A program made the position numbers and the translations under genes. DNA of 64,000 nucleotides from Marinobacter sediminicola (GTDB lineage Bacteria; Pseudomonadota; Gammaproteobacteria; Pseudomonadales; Oleiphilaceae): positions 434,001 to 498,000 of the forward strand of contig NZ_JAVIXR010000001.1 of the NCBI RefSeq assembly GCF_031157525.1. The letters are read 5' to 3'. How positions within the stretch are numbered: the first letter of the stretch is position 1; each line of letters starts with the position of its first letter. This document shows positions 8,706-17,451 of this stretch, one piece after another. Below the pieces are notes generated by a model, which made no database searches, had not been told where the DNA came from, and saw only the letters and a list, made by a program, of their open reading frames with translations.

Positions 8706-10079
8706 CTAACTCGGAGAGATACTTCTAAGGACGCTTTTGAATTTCCCATTGGGCCCCCGCGGTATTGAGGAAACAGTCTCTACGGTAAGCTTAAATGCTC
8801 CACCTGTACGGGCTGAAAAGTTGGTTTTTAGGGCCTCTCTATCCATCTCCGATAAGGCTGACTGGCTGGTGATCTTAATGGTGCAATGGTCTGGGGCATC
8901 CTGAATAACCTGGGCTTCCGAAATACCCCCTAACCCTTTAAAAATGTGGTCTATACGGCCAATCTTTCTTCCATCTGGAGTTTCAACATAATCATCTATC
9001 CGGCCATTGATGGTTCTGAGTTGATGAACGACAGTTCCTGAATGGTGTTCTGATGGGCTTTCAGCTGTATCGCCAAGGTCATAGCGGAGTAAGGGCATTT
9101 TTGTATTGGTTATGGTCGTTGTAATTAGTCTCTTTGCCTCACTATCGCCAGGTTGCGCTAGGAGTTCGGTTATCCCTATTAGTGGGTTTAAGAGATAAAT
9201 CCCATTCTTGTCCTGGCCAGCAAAAAGCACGTATTCCGCGGTGCCATAATAGTCGCTGACTTTACAGCCGAATACGTCTTCAATGACTGCTCGTTGCCAT
9301 TCGAGGAGGGTCTCTGAGTTAGTAACGATAGCGGCAGGGCGGAACGCTGGCGAAACGCCTGCTTCTCTGTACCGTGTCGCAAGATCGCAGATTGCTGAGG
9401 GATAGCCAATAAGTTCAGCAGGTTGAAATCGGTCCAGTTCTGCTCGGTACCAAGGAAAGGTTTGGCTGTTGAGGTGATAGCTGGAAAACAACTTCTGGTT
9501 TTCTGCCCGGTTCATCCTGGCAAACGGTGGCGTCATATCGGTTGCTGGTTGAATCATTCTTCCAGCGAAGGTTGCCCGCTTTGCGCCAAATGGAACGCCG
9601 TGGTGTTCTTCATGATCCACGAGCAACGCCATTGCAAGCTTGTAGGTTTCTTCGTTGACCATTAATGCAAGAGGTGTGCCGGTGCTACCGCTTGTGTGCT
9701 GAAGCATGAAGGGTTTTGTGCCGGGTTCGGTAAATAGCTGAGAGTGTTCTTTTAGCTTCTGTTTTTCGAGAATGGGCAAGCGTGTAATGTGTTCTGTCGA
9801 AGTAATATCATTTTCGTGGATCCCATGTTCAGCAAATTGTTGCTGGTAGTAAGGGATGTTTAGCCGACAGTGCTTTACCATTTCATGCAGACGTTCGCTT
9901 TGATATGCCTCGATCTCTTCGGAGTTCCAGGAACGGCAGAGGCGAACCTTCTCCATAATCTCGCGATAGAGTGGTCCTGAGTAGCGTTTATGATATAGCT
10001 TGTATCCATACGCAGACACCAATAGGTTCTGTAGGAAGACCGGTGAGCGGTAGTAAATTGCTTCTATGATGCCCTTCAT
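8706..10079 (-). CDS. CapK/PaaK-like AMP-forming ligase
   Basis: A 457-aa adenylate-forming enzyme related to phenylacetate-CoA ligase and to the capsule protein CapK. The P-loop-like motif HTSGSTGTPLAL, a YGTAEY segment and LRYDLGDTAE (the adenylate-binding Asp region) are visible, with a C-terminal small domain. Members in polysaccharide clusters are thought to activate a carboxylate for modification of the glycan; the substrate is unknown. Its ATG overlaps the stop of the upstream hexapeptide acyltransferase by one base (TAATG), so translation is probably coupled. Acyl activation followed by acyl transfer by the neighbour is a natural reading, though inferred. Confidence 0.82.
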   Translation of the reverse strand: MKGIIEAIYYRSPVFLQNLLVSAYGYKLYHKRYSGPLYREIMEKVRLCRSWNSEEIEAYQSERLHEMVKHCRLNIPYYQQQFAEHGIHENDITSTEHITRLPILEKQKLKEHSQLFTEPGTKPFMLQHTSGSTGTPLALMVNEETYKLAMALLVDHEEHHGVPFGAKRATFAGRMIQPATDMTPPFARMNRAENQKLFSSYHLNSQTFPWYRAELDRFQPAELIGYPSAICDLATRYREAGVSPAFRPAAIVTNSETLLEWQRAVIEDVFGCKVSDYYGTAEYVLFAGQDKNGIYLLNPLIGITELLAQPGDSEAKRLITTTITNTKMPLLRYDLGDTAESPSEHHSGTVVHQLRTINGRIDDYVETPDGRKIGRIDHIFKGLGGISEAQVIQDAPDHCTIKITSQSALSEMDREALKTNFSARTGGAFKLTVETVSSIPRGPNGKFKSVLRSISPS

Positions 10080-10702
10080 TATTCGGCCACCTCTGATTGC
10101 TGGTGTGCAGAGGGTGAGCTGGGCTTAAATCGATTGCTGATACATTTCGCGGGGTTGCCCACGAGAATATCTCCCTTGGCAGAAGGTTTTGTCAGGACAC
10201 TGCCAGCTGCAAGTATACTGTGGTCTTCTAGGCTCGCCATCACTAGTGCAGTGTTTCCCAACCAGCAGTCTGCTCCTATCCGGACTTTTTCAAAAGTGCC
10301 GCCTTGCTCCTGAATGGGCTTTGTAATATCTGTGAACTCATGTTGGCGACTACCGCTAAGAACATGCACGCCACTGCCAATCAAAGTGTTTTCCCCAATG
10401 GAGCACATGCCAATATTGCACTGTGGCCCGATATACACCCCTTTGGCGATACTGGTGTTGCGGTGGGACAGTATCGTCAAAAAGCCAACTGAGATTTCGT
10501 CAGAGGTGGCTGGGCAGGAGAGGTGGTAGAACGCAGCGCGGACGTAGGTTCCGAATTTTCCGGGTATAAGGCTTAGACCCTGCGAAAATGACATGAACAC
10601 GCTATCGATGCTGCCCAGTTGAGCGAACAGCAAGAAGAGCAAATACAGCGGGAATGCAAGTGCCAGAAAGGCTAGCTTCAGGAAACGTTTTAAAGTTCGC
10701 AT
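10079..10702 (-). CDS. Hexapeptide-repeat (left-handed beta-helix) acyltransferase
   Basis: A 207-aa protein with an N-terminal hydrophobic helix (FLKLAFLALAFPLYLLFLLF), followed by imperfect [LIV]-G-x4 hexapeptide repeats (GPQCNIGMCSIGENTLIGSGVHVLSG, later IGADCWLGNTALVMASLEDHSILAAGSVLT). This is the WcaF/LacA/CysE-like acyltransferase fold, which usually transfers acetyl groups to sugars. The likely role is O-acetylation of the exopolysaccharide or a precursor, probably at the inner membrane given the helix. It lies between the frameshifted RIFT-barrel gene (1-nt gap) and the CapK-like ligase (1-bp overlap). Confidence 0.85.
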   Translation of the reverse strand: MRTLKRFLKLAFLALAFPLYLLFLLFAQLGSIDSVFMSFSQGLSLIPGKFGTYVRAAFYHLSCPATSDEISVGFLTILSHRNTSIAKGVYIGPQCNIGMCSIGENTLIGSGVHVLSGSRQHEFTDITKPIQEQGGTFEKVRIGADCWLGNTALVMASLEDHSILAAGSVLTKPSAKGDILVGNPAKCISNRFKPSSPSAHQQSEVAE

Positions 10703-10703
10703 A

Positions 10704-13294
10704 TTAAGTACGATCCAATCGAGCTTGAATCCAAGCGCGCTCCTTTGCAGGCCTGAACGTGAGTGCGCCTCTTACTAATCTGGTTACTACTCTAGCTAGC
10801 AGCTCCCCCAATGTAAGTACCGGAAGCTTATTGGGCGTTGCTTTTGAACGCTCGCCTGTTAGTGCTTCGGACACGCCTTCCCTGTAACACGACTGATGAG
10901 GCCCATAATTCTGCATCAATATAATCAGTATCCGTGAATAGTGCTTTTGTTCGCCTTTGGTTAGAGTTTCACAGGTCTCTGTTAACCACAGCCGCCCTCT
11001 ATTCTGGAAGCTTTTTGCGTCTGCCGGGTTTAGCTCTGCTGCTTGAAACATCAGCATCGCTTTGCGTATATCCTGGGCTACCCATGTGTCGTTGGGGAAT
11101 TCGAGTTGCTCGGGATCGGACAGAAAAGGCGCTCATTCTCCAGCATCCAGTTCGCATAATGCATGAACGCATCGTACGCATAGGTGAAGTGGGTATCAGT
11201 ATCGCCGAATTCCCTTTTGATGTGCAGGTAGCGTGCAATACTTGTCATCAGTATCAGGTATGACCAGCCAGTTTCCACCTCTAACAAGTTGCGATCTTCT
11301 ATAGTATCTGCTGAATGGATGGTTTTGCTAATGACCACCTCTGCCTGTTTCAGCCAGTCCTTGCCAGGTTCCAGTAGTGATGCGTCCAGCAAGGCATTGA
11401 GATAGTTACCAGTGCCTCTGGTAAACGGGTATTGGTGTGCGGAGGGGCGCTGTCCTTTCAGTAGAGCTTTCAGCATTGGCAGTTCGTTTTTCTTCAGGGC
11501 CAGGATCTGCTCCAATAGCCCGCCTTGGCCTTCGTGGGAAGTGCGAATCCAATTAGCTAGTTGCAGAACTGCATCCCGTGAGGCTTGCGAGCCTGTCATG
11601 TAATGGTGGTAAAGCAATCCGGTAGTGTAGCAATGCTCAGCCGCTGGCCCGCCGCCGGTCTGGCCGGGCGTTGAGCTGGTGTCATTGTGCTTGGAAAAGG
11701 TCCTGTGAGTAGCTGTGTAGGCATCCAGATAATGGTCGGTATGCCAGAACAGGCCGTTATTGTATTCCGCTCGGTCTTCCTCAGTATGATAGATGTCTAT
11801 ATCTGAAACGTGGCTGGCGAGGTCGTCCATCAACTCGAACCAGCGCCTATCTCTGGTCAGCGCGAACTGTCGTGCGAAGCCGTATATGGCGTCGTACTGA
11901 TTGTTGTAATGGGAGATAAACGATTCTTCACCTGCGGCTTGGTAAAGGGTTTCATGGTCTGCAAAGATATCGCCAAAGTTGCGCCAGCCAAACTCGTCAA
12001 TTACTTCTCTTTTAGCAAAGAAGTTGGATTCGCCTTCAAGGCCCTCGGCAATAAGTTGGTCTAGTGGGCCGGGTTGTGCATTGGCTTTAAACCAAGGGAA
12101 AGCCTCAGCTCGCTCGTAGCACTCTGGGGCGATTATTGGTGTCAGAGGTGTGTAGGCCAATGTAGATAAGCTGGTGTTGCACTGGTGGCTCATAAGGCAG
12201 CGCAGAGTCTTTCTTTCGCCGCCTTGTAGCTCGTAGGAACTCATGGAATCTTTCGGAAAGAGTCCAACAGTTACTTTGCCTCCTTCTTTTCGCAGACTTG
12301 CTGGAAAATTCTGCCAGAAGTGAGGTACTGCAAGCTGTAGCTGTCCAAAATCGTGCTCAATGCTCACTAGTGGATTGGCGCGCTTACCTTCGAGTTCGAG
12401 TTTGCCTGCGCTAGTGAGACGGTAACCACAAAATTGGGCAGTGATTTCACCGTTCGCGTCTACGTGATTTCGGCTTTGCCAGTTTTCGCCGCCGCTAGAA
12501 TCTTGATAAAGGTTGAAGTCAGCAAGATTTAAAACGCTTGGGCTTACATCTGTTGCCTGTGGTGTGACCTTGGCGGTACTGGAGCCTGGAATTATTGTTT
12601 CTACAGCGAGTTCACGGAAGTGTACGGAGCCTGGATCCCCCAAATCCCACAATCCGCCAGGGTGGCGCGCCCGCTTGGGGTTGTGTGTTATCAGCTCAAC
12701 TTGTACTAGCCCGGTTTCCAGAAAAATACGCAGTTCGCATTCGAATCTTGCAAGCGGTTGGCTGGATTGCTTTAGCCATTGGCCTTTCAATGTGGCCGCT
12801 ACAAAAACGGGCCCTTTGTGGGTGATTTCCCAGTTGGACTCGGCTTTTGCTGTGCAGGTCGCTCCTGCGTCGTCACTGAGGATTACCGAAGAGGGCACGA
12901 CTTCATCGTTTGGGTTACGAACCTGCCAAGCCAAGCTGCCCGGTTGCAGAATAATGCTGCCGGTTGCTGTAGTAATCTGAAGACCACCTGCTGTTTGGTT
13001 GCTAACTGGTTTAGTTGGGCTGGGGGAGGGTGTTTGCAGGTGGGCAAGCACCAAGTCTTTCTGGTTGTTTAGGGTCAGATCTACCAAAGTGCTTACATGA
13101 ACCCAGCGTATGCTGCCGTCTGGCCAATGGGCAAGGGGCTGTAGCTGCACAGTAAGAGGCTTATCACCATCCATCAGTGTGAGTTGCTGTGCAATTCTCA
13201 CGGTGCCTTTAGGCAGAGGGATGCCTAGGCCAACAGGCTCTCTAATACGAGTCGTACCGTTTTGTTCCCTTATTTGAATGGCTACTTTTTCCAT
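10704..13294 (-). pseudogene. PcRGLX/YetA-like RIFT-barrel protein, disrupted by a frameshift
   Basis: The first frame (13294 down to 11078) encodes 738 aa. It starts like the N-terminal RIFT-barrel domain of exo-rhamnogalacturonan-lyase-like proteins (EPVGLGIPLPKGTVR, then LAHWPDGSIRWVHVS near residues 55-70), and continues as a large alpha-toroid-like domain (HYNNQYDAIYGFARQF, a HTDHYLDAYTATHRT segment). After LENERLF the frame goes into a nonsense tail and stops. The third frame continues naturally with LSDPEQLEFPNDTWVAQDIRK and runs to 10704. One missing base within 11121-11129 explains this. Either the gene is dead or the base call is wrong. It is probably a polysaccharide-processing enzyme for the locus's own polymer. 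Confidence 0.75.
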
Positions 13295-13393
13295 AAGCTT
13301 GCCTACTGCTTAACTCCCTGTTTGATGCCTAGAATAATCTGCCCGCGAAGTAACATAAAGCCCCATTTTGCTGGTGCAGGAACTTGTTTCCAC

Positions 13394-14842
13394 TCATTTA
13401 CCGCGGGCCTGATTCAGAAGATAGCGGAGTTGCCCCCACTCTTCAGTTCCTCTAAGTAAAGCCAGTCCGGTAATACCTGTAACGAGTGCCGCGATTGTGA
13501 CATGCAGGGTGCCTAACGCTATAAACTGCACCAGGAAATGACTGCCGGAAAGGTCTATTGACTGAACTGCCAAAATCCCTAGCGATGTTCCTGTAAGAGC
13601 GGGAATGCACAAGAACAGAAGTTTGGCGGATGAGAATCCGGTTTGTTGTTCCAGGATGAGTAGCAGTGCGATAGTGGTTGCGACAGCCAACCAACCCCGG
13701 GCCCAAGCCATGATTTCCAGACCACCTGTGGCCGTTAACCAGAGGGTTACAATGATGATGGCAGTTGAGATGACATCAAACCAGAAGAGCAGTTTTACTC
13801 GTCCTTGAGCGATGATGGCATCGCTAATCAATGCAAAAAGACAGAAGGTAAAGAAGAACAATCCGAAGGGTTCCAGTAAAGAAGCGAATTCATTCCAGTC
13901 TGGTCCCAGAAGAACACGAATGATGAGTTCTGGGTACATCATTATGAAAGCAGTTATCGGGGTGAGCACGGTTATCATAAGTGCAAGGCTCAACCGTATA
14001 CGGTAGGCAAGTGCCTGCTTGTCCGCTTTGCTTTCTGATATGGCAGCGAGCAACGGTTCGCTCATCGGAATTATGGCTGACAGTGCTGGCAGGAGGCTGA
14101 CCTCGCGTACCAGGTTGTACCCACCAAGTTGTGCGGTGCCAAATAGGCGTGAAACCATCAAGTTGTCTATTTGGGATCGTGTAAAACCAACGATTCCTCG
14201 CAAAAGCAGCCATTGAGAAAACTGCCACTGTTGGCGAAAGTGAATGAGAGTCCAGCGGGGGCGGAAGTCGTGAACACCATACGACCCTATGGTGAAGATC
14301 AGCCCTGATACAACGGTGCCCGATATGATTGCCCAGTGGCTTGGGCTGATGAAAGCCCAGCCGATCACAACGATAAACGAGAGTCCTTTTTGCCAAAGTG
14401 TGAGCTTAAAGATTGGGCGATAGTTTATTTCTCGTGCTAACAACATCATGCCAGGGCTTTTTAGGGCTCTGAGCGGCAGCGTAATTGCGGCAACGGCTAA
14501 TGCTGTTGAGAGCTCCGGGGTGCCAAAGAAATCGGCTAGAAAGGGCGCCAAAATGAGAATTAACGCGAACATGGTGGACTTGATAACAATGTCCATGCTC
14601 CATGCGGTGTTGAGGTCTGCTTCTGTGACATCGGTTTTTTGAATGATGTACTGCTGGTTGCCGATCTCAACCAGCAGCTCAAAGAACTGCAGCGCAATGA
14701 TAACGAGGGCGACAACACCGAAGTGCTCGGGTAAGAGTAGTCGGGCGAGAATCAGGGTGCTGATTATGCCGAGGCCGCGCTGCACAAGTTGCATGCCTAG
14801 CAACAGGCCAGCGCTTTTAAGCACTCTCAAGCTGGTTGTCAT
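13394..14842 (-). CDS. Polysaccharide flippase (Wzx-like), second copy
   Basis: A 482-aa polytopic membrane protein (MTTSLRVLKSAGLLLGMQLVQRGLGIISTLILARLLLPEHFG at the start is typical of the lipopolysaccharide/exopolysaccharide flippase family). About 14 hydrophobic helices are visible. Its start ATGA overlaps the exosortase stop by 4 bp, so the two are translationally coupled. It is only distantly similar to the flippase at 1962. One of the two may serve the exosortase-linked glycan, the other a second polymer, or they may act redundantly. A 99-bp gap to the next gene contains nothing I can support as coding. Confidence 0.88.
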   Translation of the reverse strand: MTTSLRVLKSAGLLLGMQLVQRGLGIISTLILARLLLPEHFGVVALVIIALQFFELLVEIGNQQYIIQKTDVTEADLNTAWSMDIVIKSTMFALILILAPFLADFFGTPELSTALAVAAITLPLRALKSPGMMLLAREINYRPIFKLTLWQKGLSFIVVIGWAFISPSHWAIISGTVVSGLIFTIGSYGVHDFRPRWTLIHFRQQWQFSQWLLLRGIVGFTRSQIDNLMVSRLFGTAQLGGYNLVREVSLLPALSAIIPMSEPLLAAISESKADKQALAYRIRLSLALMITVLTPITAFIMMYPELIIRVLLGPDWNEFASLLEPFGLFFFTFCLFALISDAIIAQGRVKLLFWFDVISTAIIIVTLWLTATGGLEIMAWARGWLAVATTIALLLILEQQTGFSSAKLLFLCIPALTGTSLGILAVQSIDLSGSHFLVQFIALGTLHVTIAALVTGITGLALLRGTEEWGQLRYLLNQARGK

Positions 14843-16275
14843 TGCTTGCTGGGTGTCAGGCGACTATTGATAAGCGGCATTTGGTGATCCAGCTTTGCAA
14901 CCGCTCTGTCACACTCTGTTTGTCCACATTCAGCCTGTAGCGTCACAAGGGCAAACCGCTGTTCTCCTTTCAGCATTGCTAAAACCTGTAATAGCTTTGC
15001 CTCGCTGTATGTCCAAGCGCGATATGAACCAACCTGATACCACTGCCCAACAATAACTTGCTTCCTGTTGAGGATATTCCGAACGCGCACTAGCCCTGGG
15101 GCGTAGGTTTCCTGAATCTGCCAGAGTGAGTGGTCGAATGGTGGCCGCAAGTAGGGCACAAGCTTTTCTTTAGCGGTGGTTTTCTGGCTTTGGGCGAGGG
15201 ATATCCAAGCTCCATCGAAATTCCATACCTGCTGGGTAAGCGTGCTTGGCAGTGTGAGCGGTATTGGCATCTTGTCAGCACTTGCCGGTGTGGTGCTGGC
15301 TAGTTCAAGGATCCAGGGGGAAACTGCTTTATTTGAAGGCTGAATGATGGTTAGGGCGATGGGGCCTAATACTATGGCGATAATTACGGCGGCGATGCCA
15401 GTCTTTTGAAAGCCGAGCTTTGTATGGGGCTCAGCCGATTCTGAATTTCTTTTACGGACGGGTGAGAAGTACAGCGCCGGCAAAACGAATAATCCGTACA
15501 CAACCCAGCCCATGGTTTCATGATCGGAAAGCATGTCGCTTTGCATGTCGGTTTCGTAGGCAACCACCACTAGAATCGTAATGCGCACCCAATTCGCGAT
15601 AAGGGCGAGTGTCACGGCTATCAGCAGAGTGGTCAGCCAATCACGCCAGCGATAGTCGTTAAGAATGGAGGTCATCATTGCCAGTAATATGGAAATTGCA
15701 AAATACCGGATGCCGGAGCAGCCATCGGCAATGAGGAGACGGCCGTAGGGTAGGGTGATGCTGTTGCCCTCAATCAGGGCTGTCATACCAAACCAGCTAA
15801 CCCAGGTTCCTACTACTATGCTGGCCAGGTCTACCAGTGCGGGAACCATGTCTGCCCATATAGGCAGTGATAGCGACAAAAGCAAAACGTAGGGGAGGAA
15901 GCTAAGGGTTCGTGCGAGCCCGAGCAGTGCCCAGGCAGCTGCTATTACGCCAGCTGGGAGCATCAGGTAGGCAAGGGTGTCGATGCGAACGAGTTCGAGC
16001 AGTGCCCACGCTAGTGTTGTTACAACCAGCAGAATGGCACCTATGAGATGATAGGGCTTGAGCTGTGTGTGGTTGGTTGCGCTTTTGGGCGGGTGGATTA
16101 GTAGTAGCCCGATAAAAATCAGGGCAGTAGCCAAGCCATGGGCGAGAACTTGCTCGAATTCCAGCCATGCTTGTGCGAGCCGGATCCAGGTCGGATAAAA
16201 AATAAGCACCGCAATAGCGGTAACGACCAAGTAAGGCCTGGAAAGAGGTAGGTTGTCTAATGTCTTCCTTAACAT
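14839..16275 (-). CDS. xrtA: Exosortase (XrtA-like) with C-terminal EpsI domain
   Basis: A 478-aa integral membrane transpeptidase-like protein that recognises C-terminal PEP-CTERM signals at the inner membrane. The exosortase catalytic triad is visible: C186 in DGCSGIRYF, R231 in NWVRIT and H252 in LSDHETMGW, each at the edge of a transmembrane helix. After the helix at about 257-275 and one further helix near 300, residues about 330-478 form the periplasmic EpsI/DUF3485 domain often fused to exosortases. The sub-type XrtA is inferred from the PrsK/PrsR/PrsT neighbours. ATG 16275 has GGAG 5 nt upstream. It heads the minus-strand cluster running toward the acyltransferase and ligase. Confidence 0.88.
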   Translation of the reverse strand: MLRKTLDNLPLSRPYLVVTAIAVLIFYPTWIRLAQAWLEFEQVLAHGLATALIFIGLLLIHPPKSATNHTQLKPYHLIGAILLVVTTLAWALLELVRIDTLAYLMLPAGVIAAAWALLGLARTLSFLPYVLLLSLSLPIWADMVPALVDLASIVVGTWVSWFGMTALIEGNSITLPYGRLLIADGCSGIRYFAISILLAMMTSILNDYRWRDWLTTLLIAVTLALIANWVRITILVVVAYETDMQSDMLSDHETMGWVVYGLFVLPALYFSPVRKRNSESAEPHTKLGFQKTGIAAVIIAIVLGPIALTIIQPSNKAVSPWILELASTTPASADKMPIPLTLPSTLTQQVWNFDGAWISLAQSQKTTAKEKLVPYLRPPFDHSLWQIQETYAPGLVRVRNILNRKQVIVGQWYQVGSYRAWTYSEAKLLQVLAMLKGEQRFALVTLQAECGQTECDRAVAKLDHQMPLINSRLTPSKQ

Positions 16276-16350
16276 CGTTTCTCCGCCGCACTACTGACCA
16301 ATCGACAGGATACTGTGTATAGCTACTACATAGAACTCAAATTCAAAACA

Positions 16351-16377
16351 AAAAAAAGCCAGCCGAAGCTGGCTTTT
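16351..16377 (-). terminator. Rho-independent terminator after PEP-CTERM gene
   Basis: GCCAGC-CGAA-GCTGGC stem with a four-base loop. On the minus strand it is followed by a run of seven T residues. It sits 17 nt after the stop of the DUF4114 PEP-CTERM gene and separates it from the exosortase gene, so these are separate transcription units. Confidence 0.85.
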
Positions 16378-16393
16378 CATTACTCAACCGAAA

Positions 16394-17137
16394 TCAGGCT
16401 TTCTGACGACGGCGAGCTGCACCAAGTCCTGCAAGGCCAAGGCCGAGGAGGGCCAGGGTGCCGGGCTCTGGTACCGGCATAGCCGATTCAATGAAGACTA
16501 CAAGGTCGTTGAAGTCTTTGTCAGAATTGCTATAGAGCTGGTCTTCGAACGCTAGCAACCAACCGCCGGCCGTCCATGCTGCGTCACCACCAAAGCCTGG
16601 AAGGTTAATGGTATCGGCGCCAGTGCCTTGGAAGGCAACCATCTGGTCTTCACCACCGTTCTTACTCTTCTCAGAGTAGAAGGTGTCGGTGCCATTGGTC
16701 ATAAAGAAACCAAAGGATGTCGATGAGAAGTCAATGCCGGTATCAGAGAATCCGCCGATGTCGGCATATACACTGCCATCACTGTCGATACCGAAAGAAG
16801 TCATAGCACCGGCAGTAGCGCTGCCACCGAAGAGAGTGTAGTTCTTCGTGATGTCGTTGGGGTCGTATATGCCAAAGCTGTTAATTGCAGCGTTGCCGGC
16901 TATTTCTGCGACAAAACGAGTAGGCGTTTGACCTGAGTCAGTGTTTACCCAAACTTCGTCTGGAGCAGCCTGATTTAGGTTTACGTCGATCGAAGAAACG
17001 CCGCCAACGGTAATGCCGTTGATGATGTCTTGCAAAGTTGCTTCGCCATTGGCACCACTAACATCCACAGGCGTCGCGTTTACTGCGAATGCGCTGGCCG
17101 ATAATGCAACAGCAGCTGCTAAGAGTTTAATTTTCAT
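16394..17137 (-). CDS. PEP-CTERM sorting-domain protein with DUF4114 domain
   Basis: A 247-aa exported exosortase substrate. I start at 17137 (MKIKLLAAAVALSASAFA), which has GGAG 8 nt upstream and opens a signal peptide; an earlier in-frame ATG gives a non-signal extension. The C-terminus has the full sorting signal: VPEPGTLALLGLGLAGL followed by the basic tail ARRRQKA. Residues about 185-225 (WLLAFEDQLYSNSDKDFNDLVVFIE) match the conserved end of DUF4114, a probable calcium-binding extracellular domain (SDKDFND acidic cluster). Expected fate: cleavage by the exosortase and association with the exopolysaccharide. It has its own sigma-54 promoter and terminator. Confidence 0.9.
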   Translation of the reverse strand: MKIKLLAAAVALSASAFAVNATPVDVSGANGEATLQDIINGITVGGVSSIDVNLNQAAPDEVWVNTDSGQTPTRFVAEIAGNAAINSFGIYDPNDITKNYTLFGGSATAGAMTSFGIDSDGSVYADIGGFSDTGIDFSSTSFGFFMTNGTDTFYSEKSKNGGEDQMVAFQGTGADTINLPGFGGDAAWTAGGWLLAFEDQLYSNSDKDFNDLVVFIESAMPVPEPGTLALLGLGLAGLGAARRRQKA

Positions 17138-17259
17138 AATAATTCTCCGGTTGTCTAGCTCTAATTCCTTGTAGTTTGCTTGCAACCAGGCTGTCTCTTG
17201 TTGTTTTCGAGATCCTTGGCTTTCCGTCCCACCCTCACAGATGGTTTGGCATACGACCG

Positions 17260-17285
17260 GTAGTACCCGATCCTATGGGTAATAC
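17260..17285. repeat. Inverted repeat at the predicted start of the PEP-CTERM transcript
   Basis: GTAGTACCC (17260-17268) and GGGTAATAC (17277-17285) are inverted copies with one mismatch and an 8-nt spacer. The predicted sigma-54 start (about 17277) falls inside it, so it could be an operator or a 5'-end hairpin in the message. Confidence 0.4.
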
Positions 17286-17287
17286 TA

Positions 17288-17303
17288 AGCGATTCGCGTG
17301 CCA
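17288..17303 (-). promoter_or_regulatory. Sigma-54 (-24/-12) promoter of the DUF4114 PEP-CTERM gene
   Basis: On the minus strand TGGCACGCGAATCGCT matches the consensus TGGCACG-N4-TTGCW at all but one base, with the exact 10-nt GG-to-GC spacing. The predicted start is near 17277, giving a leader of about 140 nt. The sigma-54 activator PrsR is encoded 3 kb away. Confidence 0.8.
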
Positions 17304-17380
17304 AGTTTTTAAGGTACTGATGTGTATGTCTATTTCGTAATCGGCGTCAGCGATATGTAAAAAAAATCGACGAGCGCTTT

Positions 17381-17417
17381 AAAAAAAGGCCTGAAGCGCT
17401 ATTGCCTCAGGCCTTTT
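17381..17417 (-). terminator. Rho-independent terminator of prsT
   Basis: GGCCTGA (17388-17394) pairs with TCAGGCC (17407-17413) around a 12-nt loop. On the minus strand the stem is followed by seven T. It lies 35 bp after the prsT stop. Confidence 0.85.
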
Positions 17418-17451
17418 GTGTATTCGAACCCGACAGGGCTGTCGAGGTTCT

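Noticed and set aside
10999-11238. Minus-strand frame overlapping the frameshift site
   Set aside because: It is the wrong-frame reading of the RIFT-barrel gene; only the third frame continues the protein sensibly.
13295-13393. Short peptide frames between the second flippase and the RIFT-barrel gene
   Set aside because: Fewer than 40 codons, no clear ribosome-binding site; possible remnant but unsupported.
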